This document shows, piece after piece, positions 1-5,244 of a stretch of DNA of 5,281 nt (position 1 is the first letter of the stretch; every line of letters begins with the position of its first letter). Under the pieces are notes generated by a model that saw only the letters and a list, made by a program, of their open reading frames with translations, searched no databases and was not told the origin of the DNA. Location of the stretch: assembly GCA_050011195.1 (NCBI GenBank), contig JBEKJO010000266.1, positions 1 through 5,281 of the forward strand, read 5' to 3'. A program made the translations under genes and the position numbers. The stretch is from PALSA-1440 sp050011195 (GTDB lineage Bacteria > Verrucomicrobiota > Verrucomicrobiia > Limisphaerales > UBA8199).

Positions 1-1560
1 GGGAAGTTCACGCGTTTCTGTGAGGCGGACGGCTTGTTGAGCAACCAGATTCGGTGTCTGCTGGAGGGCCTGGATGGGGCGCTGTGGATCGGGAGCGAAG
101 GGGGCCTGACGCGATACCGGGAAGGGAAGTTCAGCGATTTCACGGAGAAGAACGGCCTGGCGGCAAACTCGGTGAGGGGCCTGTGCGAGGACCGGCAGGG
201 CAATCTGCGGATTGCGACGCTGCGGGGACTGAGCCGCCTGGACAAGGAGGGAACCATCAGCACCTTCAATATCAAGCTCGGAACGCCGGCGAACGCGTTG
301 AAGTTTGTGTGCGAGGACGGCCAGGGCAGGATCTGGACCGGATTGAACGAAGGGCTCAATTGCGTGGAGGGCGAGACGATCACGACCTACGGCGTGAATG
401 AGGGGCTGCCGGACAGGATCGTCACCATCGCGCTGGAAGACCGGAGTGGCCAGCTTTGGGTCGGCACTTATCGGGGTCTGACGCGGATGGTGAATGGCCG
501 GTTCGTGCCCCGGCCCAACCGTGAAGGGGTTTTTGGTGATCGGATTTACACGGTGTTCGAGGATCGCGAGGGGAACATCTGGGCGGGGGCGGAAGACGGT
601 CTGTATCTGTTGAATCCGGCCCGGTTCACCGCCTACACCACGCAACAGGGGTTGACTCGCAATAACGTGATGTCGGTCTATGAAGACCGCGCCGGCACTA
701 TCTGGATCGGGACCTGGGGCGGAGGCTTGAACCAAATGAAGGGTGAAACGATCACGCCTTATGGCCCTAGCGGCGGACCCGGCCAGGATCAGGTATTGGC
801 CCTCGAGGAAGGGCGGGACGAGAGTCTGTGGGTGGGAATGGATCACGGGGGGGGACTGAACCGGCTCAAGGACGGACCGAAGAACCTCTTTGCCCGGCAA
901 CCGGGTTTGATTGATGCGGCCATTCGGGTGATTCACGAAGACCGGCAGGGGACGCTGTGGATCGGCACGAGCCGGGGATTGAATACTTACAAGGAGGGCA
1001 AGTTCCAGACCTACACTACCGCCAACGGGCTGGCCGGCGACACGGTGTGGGTCCTGCTGGAGGATGACGCGGGCAACATGTGGATTGGGACGGACGGCGG
1101 GGTGAGCCGCTGGCAGGGGGGGCAGTTCACCAACTTCACAACGCGGGATGGGCTCTCACACAACAGCGTCGATGCGCTTTACGAGGATCGCGAGAAGGTG
1201 CTGTGGCTCGGCACCAAGGGCGGCGGCGTGAATCGGTGGAAAGCGGGCAAGTTCACCGCCTGCACCACCCGGCAGGGATTATTCAGCGATGAGATTTACG
1301 AGATTGTGGAGGACGACTACGGTTACTTCTGGATGAGCTGCCGCAAGGGGATTTTCCGGGTGAACAAGAAGGAATTGGAGGATGTGAATGAGGGGGCGGG
1401 CAAGGCGGTTTCCTGCACCGCCTTTGGGCGGGACGACGGGCTGCCCAGCGTCCAGTGCAATGGGGTGGCCAAACCGGCCGGATGGAAGGGCCGAGACGGG
1501 CGGCTGTGGTTTCCAACCATCCGGGGCGTGGTGGCCGTGGAGCCTGGGATCAAGACCAAT
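1..1560 (+). repeat. Tandem beta-propeller blade repeats within the kinase gene (about 41-43 codons each)
   Basis: Twelve blade motifs are visible. The codons for the conserved Trp, or its replacement, begin at 85, 208, 334, 457, 580, 703, 829, 958, 1081, 1204, 1330 and 1507. The spacing is 41-43 codons for the first ten steps and 59 for the last. The base at position 1 already lies in the strand between two blades (GKFTRF...DGL). Short stretches are shared at DNA level, such as GACCGGCAGGG at both 189-199 and 940-950. The second blade has Arg (CGG at 208) in place of Trp. Related sensors usually carry two seven-bladed propellers, so about two more blades are expected upstream. The repeats are protein architecture and not a mobile or regulatory element. 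Confidence 0.9.
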
Positions 1561-2607
1561 GAGCGGCGGCCGCCAGTGTTGATCGAGGAGGTGATGGCCG
1601 GCGGGCGGTCGTTGCAGCCGGATGGTTTGGCGGCCAGCGATTCGTTGAGCCTGACGGTGCCGCCGGGCCGGGGCGGGATAGAAATCCATTACACGGCGTT
1701 GAGCTTTCAGGCGCCCAGGAAGAACCGGTTCAAGTACCTGCTGGAGGGGATCGATCCCGGGTGGGTCGAGGCCGGCGGCCGCCGCTCGGTCTCATACAAT
1801 AACCTTGCGCCGGGGAAGTATCGTTTTCGAGTGGTGGCGTGCAATAACGATGGCGTGTGGAATGAAACCGGCGCCACGCTGTCGCTGGTGCTCGTTCCCC
1901 ATTATTGGCAGACGTGGTGGTTCAAGCTGGCCATCGGTGCAGCCACCGCGCTGTTGCTGACGCTGCTGTATCGGTCGCGCGTGAAGCGGTTGCGCGAGAT
2001 CGAGCGACTGCGGGTGCAGATCGCCGCGAACCTGCATGACGACGTGGGCGCCCGGCTGACCAAGGTGGCGATGGTGACGGAGTTGGTGGACCGCGAGACG
2101 ACGGAGAGCCATCCCAATAAGCCCCATATCCGCAACATCTTCCGGACGATCCGGGAGATCACCCAGGCGATGGATGAAATCGTCTGGACGATCAATCCCA
2201 AGAACGACACGCTCGACAACCTGGCGGATTACATTTTCCGTTATGCGCAGGAGTATTTCCAGGACACCGGCGTCAGATGCCGGCTGGATGTGCCGGCGCA
2301 ATTGCCGGACCAGCCCGTGTCCACCGAGACGCGTCACAATCTGTTCATGGCGGTGAAGGAAGCGTTGAATAACGCGCTCAAACATGCCGAGGCTTCGGAA
2401 GTGCGGATTGGCCTGGAGGCGATGGATGGCCGGATGGCTATCACGATTACGGACAACGGCCGCGGATTTTCCGCCGGCCAGGCGCAGTCGAAGGGAAACG
2501 GGCTGGAGAACATGAACCGAAGGCTGGCGCAAATCGGGGGGCGCTTCGTTCTGGAAAGCGAGCCGGGCCGCGGCACGCGCATCCGGCTGGAGGCGGCCGG
2601 AGGGTGA
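1..2607 (+). CDS. Propeller-type membrane sensor histidine kinase (Reg_prop, Y_Y_Y, HisKA_3, HATPase_c), 5' end missing
   Basis: The frame is open from base 1 to the TGA at 2605-2607 (868 residues), so the TTG at 34 is an internal codon and the true start and signal peptide lie upstream. Counting from the codon at base 1, residues 1 to about 515 form beta-propeller repeats of the two-component-regulator type (D-x-x-G-x-L-W-I-G-T followed by G-L-x-R). Residues about 549-634 match a Y_Y_Y domain, with the motifs YLLEGIDPGW and LAPGKYRFRV. A single membrane helix lies at about 638-657. The kinase core follows: HisKA_3 with the phospho-acceptor His679 in NLHDDVGARL, then HATPase_c with N-box EALNNALKHA (787-796), G1 box DNGRG (818-822) and G2 box GNGL (832-835). 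The propeller should be periplasmic and sense a ligand, and the kinase should be cytoplasmic. In studied hybrid relatives the ligands are often polysaccharide fragments, but the ligand here is unknown. No receiver domain is fused, and a response regulator follows 68 bases downstream. The family call is firm. Confidence 0.95.
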   Translation, partial: GKFTRFCEADGLLSNQIRCLLEGLDGALWIGSEGGLTRYREGKFSDFTEKNGLAANSVRGLCEDRQGNLRIATLRGLSRLDKEGTISTFNIKLGTPANALKFVCEDGQGRIWTGLNEGLNCVEGETITTYGVNEGLPDRIVTIALEDRSGQLWVGTYRGLTRMVNGRFVPRPNREGVFGDRIYTVFEDREGNIWAGAEDGLYLLNPARFTAYTTQQGLTRNNVMSVYEDRAGTIWIGTWGGGLNQMKGETITPYGPSGGPGQDQVLALEEGRDESLWVGMDHGGGLNRLKDGPKNLFARQPGLIDAAIRVIHEDRQGTLWIGTSRGLNTYKEGKFQTYTTANGLAGDTVWVLLEDDAGNMWIGTDGGVSRWQGGQFTNFTTRDGLSHNSVDALYEDREKVLWLGTKGGGVNRWKAGKFTACTTRQGLFSDEIYEIVEDDYGYFWMSCRKGIFRVNKKELEDVNEGAGKAVSCTAFGRDDGLPSVQCNGVAKPAGWKGRDGRLWFPTIRGVVAVEPGIKTNERRPPVLIEEVMAGGRSLQPDGLAASDSLSLTVPPGRGGIEIHYTALSFQAPRKNRFKYLLEGIDPGWVEAGGRRSVSYNNLAPGKYRFRVVACNNDGVWNETGATLSLVLVPHYWQTWWFKLAIGAATALLLTLLYRSRVKRLREIERLRVQIAANLHDDVGARLTKVAMVTELVDRETTESHPNKPHIRNIFRTIREITQAMDEIVWTINPKNDTLDNLADYIFRYAQEYFQDTGVRCRLDVPAQLPDQPVSTETRHNLFMAVKEALNNALKHAEASEVRIGLEAMDGRMAITITDNGRGFSAGQAQSKGNGLENMNRRLAQIGGRFVLESEPGRGTRIRLEAAGG

Positions 2608-2610
2608 CGC

Positions 2611-2624
2611 GAATATACATATTC
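2611..2624. promoter_or_regulatory. AT-rich palindrome between kinase and regulator genes
   Basis: The sequence GAATAT-AC-ATATTC is a perfect 6-bp inverted repeat with a 2-base centre. It begins three bases after the kinase stop codon and stands out as an AT-rich patch in GC-rich surroundings. It could be a protein-binding site, for example for autoregulation by the downstream regulator, or part of an internal promoter (TATACA at 2614-2619 resembles a -10 box). I see no matching -35 box. A chance occurrence is possible. Confidence 0.3.
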
Positions 2625-2660
2625 ATGTGATTGCGGGCGGCAGAAAAGGCTGCCAGGATT

Positions 2661-2666
2661 GGAAGG
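2661..2666 (+). promoter_or_regulatory. Ribosome binding site of the response regulator gene
   Basis: GGAAGG lies nine bases before the ATG at 2676. It decides the start: the frame can be extended upstream to a TTG at 2631, but that start has no such site and would add 15 residues before the normal beginning of a receiver domain. Confidence 0.7.
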
Positions 2667-2675
2667 CAACTGGTC

Positions 2676-3302
2676 ATGGCCATTAAGGTCTCCATCATCG
2701 AAGATGACGCTTGGATTCGTGAGAATCTAGGGGCGCGCATTGCCCAGACGGGAGGGTTTGCTTGCACGGGCGCTTACCGGACCGCCGAGGAGGCGATCGC
2801 GCACATCCCGGGGAAGGCGCCAGATGTGATCCTGATGGACATCAACCTGCCGAAGATGGACGGCATCGAGTGCGTGCGCCAACTGAAGGCGCTGGTTCCT
2901 TCGGCGCAGATTCTGATGCTGACGGTCTATGAGGACAGCGACAAGATCTTCAACTCGTTGCTGGCGGGCGCCAGCGGTTATTTGTTGAAGCGGACGCCGC
3001 AGGCGGAGATTCTGGAGGCGATTGCCGACGTTCACCGCGGCAACTCACCGATGACGGGGCACATTGCCCGCAAGGTCGTACGGTATTTCAATCAGCGGGG
3101 CAGCGACGACAGCGAAGTGGAGAAGCTCTCGAACCGGGAACGGGAAGTGTTGGAGCATCTGGCCCGGGGAAGCGCGTACAAGGAAATCGCCGACGCCCTC
3201 TCTATGAGCATTGATACGGTTCGGGCGCATATCAAGGGCATCTATGGAAAGCTTCACGTCCATTCCCGAGGCGAGGCGGTGGCCCGGCTCCTGCACAAGT
3301 AA
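2676..3302 (+). CDS. NarL/FixJ-family response regulator (receiver plus LuxR-type HTH)
   Basis: This is a 208-residue DNA-binding regulator and the likely phosphorylation target of the upstream kinase. The receiver domain spans about residues 4-118. The acidic pair Asp10-Asp11 is in SIIEDD, the phospho-acceptor Asp55 is in VILMDINLPKMDG, the switch Thr83 is in MLTVYED, and the conserved Lys105 is in GYLLKRT. The LuxR-type helix-turn-helix spans about 149-205, with LSNREREVLEHLARG, then YKEIADALSMSIDTVRAHI as the recognition region. All residues needed for phosphorylation are present. The length is normal for the family. The start at 2676 is supported by GGAAGG nine bases upstream and by the protein beginning directly with the first receiver strand. 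Pairing with a HisKA_3 kinase is the usual arrangement for NarL-type regulators. Its DNA targets are unknown. The two genes are probably co-transcribed, although the 68-base gap leaves room for a separate control site. Confidence 0.95.
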   Translation: MAIKVSIIEDDAWIRENLGARIAQTGGFACTGAYRTAEEAIAHIPGKAPDVILMDINLPKMDGIECVRQLKALVPSAQILMLTVYEDSDKIFNSLLAGASGYLLKRTPQAEILEAIADVHRGNSPMTGHIARKVVRYFNQRGSDDSEVEKLSNREREVLEHLARGSAYKEIADALSMSIDTVRAHIKGIYGKLHVHSRGEAVARLLHK

Positions 3303-3345
3303 TTGACGTTCTGCCGGGGCTGGACGAGCCAACAGCGGACAGTTA

Positions 3346-3373
3346 CCCTGCCGGAGCATCGCCGGCGGCAGGG
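3346..3373 (+). terminator. GC-rich hairpin after the two-component genes, possible terminator
   Basis: CCCTGCCG (3346-3353) and CGGCAGGG (3366-3373) form a perfect 8-bp stem with a 12-base loop. It sits 43 bases after the response regulator stop and 64 bases before the next start, where a terminator would be expected. It is followed by GGTTGATTGAG and not by a run of T, so it does not meet the classic intrinsic terminator pattern. It could be a weak terminator, a transcript-stabilising stem or a chance structure in GC-rich DNA. Confidence 0.4.
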
Positions 3374-3402
3374 GGTTGATTGAGGGCGGCAGCAGGATTC
3401 CG

Positions 3403-3431
3403 TTCCAATTAACCTGAACGCCCCGTAAACT
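3403..3431 (+). promoter_or_regulatory. Candidate promoter placing the start of transcription at the next ATG
   Basis: TAAACT (3426-3431) fits the TANNNT form of a -10 box and ends six bases before the ATG at 3438. A poor -35 candidate, TTCCAA (3403-3408), lies 17 bases upstream of it. No Shine-Dalgarno sequence precedes the ATG. The arrangement would give a leaderless transcript. This is pattern matching only, and the -35 match is weak. Confidence 0.3.
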
Positions 3432-3437
3432 CGTCGC

Positions 3438-3701
3438 ATGAACAAGCTGAATTTCGTCCTGCTCAAGATGGTGCGGTGGAGCGGCTGGCCGCTGCTGCCG
3501 TTGATCCTGTTGTTCCTGCTGACCGGCTACATTATGGATGGCCGATACGGCCTCAGTTGGGTGCTGGACGAGAAGAGGGCGCTGACCTTCCACCGCATGC
3601 TGCATCTGCCGTTGATCGTTCTCGTGCTGGCGCATAGCGTGCCGGCGGTGTATCTTGCGATACAGCGATGGGGCTGGATCAAACATCGCGAAGAGCTGTG
3701 A
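3438..3701 (+). CDS. Small two-helix membrane protein with cytochrome-b-like His spacing, function unknown
   Basis: This 87-residue protein has two predicted membrane helices, at about residues 14-33 (GWPLLPLILLFLLTG region) and 55-76 (MLHLPLIVLVLAHSVPAVYLAI). A short loop with charged residues (DGRYGLSWVLDEKR) joins them. His52 and His66 are 14 residues apart at and within the second helix, and His56 lies between them. Haem ligands on one helix of b-type cytochromes are typically 13-14 residues apart, so haem binding by a dimer or with a partner is possible, but this is inference. The basic N-terminus and the basic tail IKHREEL suggest that both ends face the cytoplasm. The gene overlaps the radical SAM gene by 34 bases, or by 4 if the GTG at 3698 is the start, so the two are probably translated together. 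I do not recognise a named family with certainty. Alternatives are a membrane anchor or assembly subunit without haem. The start lacks a clear ribosome binding site. Confidence 0.8.
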   Translation: MNKLNFVLLKMVRWSGWPLLPLILLFLLTGYIMDGRYGLSWVLDEKRALTFHRMLHLPLIVLVLAHSVPAVYLAIQRWGWIKHREEL

Positions 3702-5029
3702 CCGAAAAACCCGAAATCCGAATCCCGAAGGCCGACGGAAGGCCGAAAGCCGAACTGCGAAAGCAGACGAGCAGGGCCTTATCTCGTCGCGCCGCCATTG
3801 GGCTGGGAGCTGCCGGCGTGGCCGGTCTCGCCGGGGCGGCGTCGCTGTTCGATTTGTTTTCCCGGTGGCGCGAGTCCGAAGCGCCGGCGGACATCTTCAA
3901 GGGCGATGCGCCGAAAGGGGAGTTGTGGGAACTGTGGCGGCAGCGCGGCTGGGTCAAGGAGGCCTCGCATTACCTCAAGCTGGGCCGCAACGTCCAATGC
4001 AAGGTCTGTCCGAACAACTGCCTGCTGACGCCCGGCGACCGCAGCCATTGCCGCAACAAGGTCAACTACAACAGCACGCTCTACACGCTGGTCTATGCCA
4101 ATCCCTGCACGTTCCACATTGACCCGGTGGAGAAGAAGCCGCTGTTTCATTTCCTGCCGGGCAGCCACACTTTCTCCCTCGCCACCTCCGGCTGCGTCTT
4201 CCGCTGCCTCAACTGCCAGAACTGGGAAATCTCGCAGAAGAAACCCGAGGAGACCAAAGACCCGCGCGGGGAGGAGCTGCGCGTGCGCCCGCCCGTGCCG
4301 TCGGGCTTCAGCCTCGACCAGATGGCGCGCCTGAGCCTGTTCCCGGTTGACGCCGTCGCGGTCGCGGAGGCGCTGGGGTGTCCGTCGCTTTCCTACACCT
4401 ACTCAGAGCCGACCGCCTTTTACGAATACACCTTCGACACCTGCAAACTGGCCCGCGAACGCAAGCTCAAGAATATCGTCGTCAGTTGCGGCTCGATCGA
4501 GGACCGCCCGGCGCGGGACCTCTATCAGCTCGTTGATGCGGCGCATGTGGACCTCAAAGGGTTCGACCAGGAGGTCTATACCAAACTCAACTCCGGCAAG
4601 CTCCAGCCCATCCTCAACATTCTCAAGACGCTCAAGGAACTGGGCGTCTGGTTCGAGATCATCAACCTCGTCGTGCCGACCTACACCGACGACCTGGGCA
4701 CCATCCGCCGGATGTGCGGCTGGATCACCAAGGAGCTGGGGCCGGACCAGCCGCTGCACTTCTCGCGCTTCCACCCGCAGCACAAGCTGGCGTACCTCAC
4801 CCCGACGCCCGTCGAGACGCTGGTGAAGGCGCGCGACGCCGCCCGCGGCGAGGGCTTGCGCTACGTCTATATCGGCAATGTCCCCGGCCTCGAAGGGGCG
4901 GAGACGACCTGGTGTCCCAACTGCAAAAAGGCCGTCGTCGAGCGCGACATCTTTGCCGTCACCGCGATGAACCTCGATGGTGGCAAGTGCCGTTTCTGCG
5001 GCGCCAAAATTGCCGGCGTGTGGGGTTAA
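3668..5029 (+). CDS. amrS: AmmeMemoRadiSam-type radical SAM enzyme with an N-terminal Tat-like/membrane segment
   Basis: This 453-residue protein is a radical SAM enzyme related to pyruvate formate-lyase activating enzymes. Numbering from 3668, the iron-sulfur site is Cys176-x3-Cys180-x2-Cys183 in SGCVFRCLNCQNWEIS. Just before it is the family signature DPVEKKPLFHFLPGS (152-166). Later family motifs are YTYSEPT (243-249), HVDLKGF (293-299), INLVVPTYTDD (332-342) and YVYIGNVPG (399-407). Extra cysteines occur as C111-x2-C114-x3-C118-x9-C128 and as a C-terminal zinc-ribbon-like pair, CPNC (416-419) and CRFC (441-444). The reaction and substrate of AmrS are not established to my knowledge, and the Memo and AMMECR1 partners are not in this window. 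The protein is longer than usual because of its first 100 residues. These hold a basic leader, Ser39-Arg40-Arg41, and a hydrophobic stretch (about 42-61). I also see about 30 inserted residues at 195-228. The start is uncertain. The GTG at 3698 overlaps the upstream stop as GTGA and is a serious alternative. Neither start has a clear ribosome binding site. Confidence 0.92.
   Translation: MGLDQTSRRAVTEKPEIRIPKADGRPKAELRKQTSRALSRRAAIGLGAAGVAGLAGAASLFDLFSRWRESEAPADIFKGDAPKGELWELWRQRGWVKEASHYLKLGRNVQCKVCPNNCLLTPGDRSHCRNKVNYNSTLYTLVYANPCTFHIDPVEKKPLFHFLPGSHTFSLATSGCVFRCLNCQNWEISQKKPEETKDPRGEELRVRPPVPSGFSLDQMARLSLFPVDAVAVAEALGCPSLSYTYSEPTAFYEYTFDTCKLARERKLKNIVVSCGSIEDRPARDLYQLVDAAHVDLKGFDQEVYTKLNSGKLQPILNILKTLKELGVWFEIINLVVPTYTDDLGTIRRMCGWITKELGPDQPLHFSRFHPQHKLAYLTPTPVETLVKARDAARGEGLRYVYIGNVPGLEGAETTWCPNCKKAVVERDIFAVTAMNLDGGKCRFCGAKIAGVWG
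3702..3763. repeat. CCGAA-type short repeat tract inside the 5' end of the radical SAM gene
   Basis: The tract contains CCGAA six times (starting at 3702, 3711, 3718, 3725, 3743 and 3750). It also holds two copies of GAAGGCCGA (3727-3735 and 3738-3746) at an 11-base period. On the + strand it is read as EKPEIRIPKADGRPKAELRK. On the opposite strand one frame reads FRSSAFGLPSAFGIRISGF. Similar low-complexity repeats, read as FRISDFG-like or PKSEIRN-like peptides, are familiar from intergenic DNA of Verrucomicrobiota and Planctomycetota. That comparison is from memory and not from a search. Here the tract is in frame and supplies the leader before the twin-arginine motif. Confidence 0.6.
3785..3850 (+). 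other. Twin-arginine-like signal or membrane anchor of the radical SAM protein
   Basis: The codons encode SRRAAIGLGAAGVAGLAGA and a few following residues. A Ser-Arg-Arg motif is followed at once by about 18 small hydrophobic residues, and a basic region precedes it. This fits a Tat signal in outline, though the usual Phe-Leu-Lys after the arginines is absent. The charge pattern predicts an N-terminus inside and the enzyme body outside. An uncleaved anchor or a false prediction from an Ala/Gly-rich stretch remain possible. Confidence 0.5.
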
Positions 5030-5158
5030 GCCGTAACAATTCAATGCAACCACAGCGCCTCGAAAAAGCCGCGCCCGTAACCCCGCCCGGCATCCCGGCG
5101 AGCGTTACCACGCCCGAAACCCTGATTTCAGACGATTGCATACGCCCGCCGGCCTTGG

Positions 5159-5173
5159 CTTAGTAATACTAGG
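5159..5173. promoter_or_regulatory. AT-rich palindrome, possible operator or promoter element
   Basis: TAGTA-A-TACTA (5161-5171) is a perfect inverted repeat around a single base. One T:G pair and one C:G pair extend it outward to 5159 and 5173. It marks an abrupt change to AT-rich sequence after C-rich DNA. The contained TAATACT resembles a -10 box, but no clear gene follows on either strand inside the window. Confidence 0.25.
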
Positions 5174-5224
5174 TTAAGTAATCAACAGGAATCTGCGAAC
5201 TCAGTTAGGCACCCTGGGCACCTT

Positions 5225-5244
5225 CCGCTGAGCCGGATCAGCGG
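5225..5244. other. Perfect 7-bp hairpin near the right edge
   Basis: CCGCTGA (5225-5231) and TCAGCGG (5238-5244) pair perfectly around a 6-base loop (GCCGGA). No T run follows on the + strand (CACTTGTAG), and reading the other way it is followed by AAGGTGCC, so neither direction gives a classic intrinsic terminator. It could still end transcription of the radical SAM unit or belong to a structured element that continues beyond the window. Confidence 0.35.

Noticed and set aside
34..36. TTG at 34 as the start of the kinase gene
   Set aside because: The frame continues upstream to base 1 with in-register propeller sequence (GKFTRFCEADG), so the TTG is a Leu codon inside a blade.
1792..2532. 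Long minus-strand frame of 246 codons opposite the kinase domain
   Set aside because: It lies entirely opposite the well-supported HisKA_3/HATPase_c region. Its translation is rich in Arg, Gln and His with no recognisable domain, as expected of an antisense shadow in GC-rich DNA.
3045..3686. Minus-strand frame of 213 codons across the regulator, spacer and small membrane gene
   Set aside because: It crosses two supported + strand genes and the hairpin, and its translation shows no domain. It is open only because GC-rich DNA has few stops.
3655..4122. Alternative + strand frame of 155 codons over the start of the radical SAM gene
   Set aside because: It is Arg- and Gly-rich out-of-frame translation. 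The overlapping frame carries the family motifs.
4403..5053. Minus-strand frame of 216 codons opposite the radical SAM gene
   Set aside because: It is composed of Val-, Asp-, Leu- and Arg-rich antisense sequence. The + strand frame has unmistakable family motifs throughout, and no start signal supports the minus frame.
5086..5108. Possible terminator made from GTAAC and GTTAC arms (around 5078-5109) after the radical SAM gene
   Set aside because: The stem is only 5 bp with a loop of more than 20 bases and no T run, which is too weak to call.
5044..5163. 39-codon + strand frame after the radical SAM gene (MQPQRLEKAAPVTPPG...)
   Set aside because: It has no ribosome binding site, no recognisable domain, and Pro-rich composition explained by the C-rich DNA. 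It is possible but unsupported.
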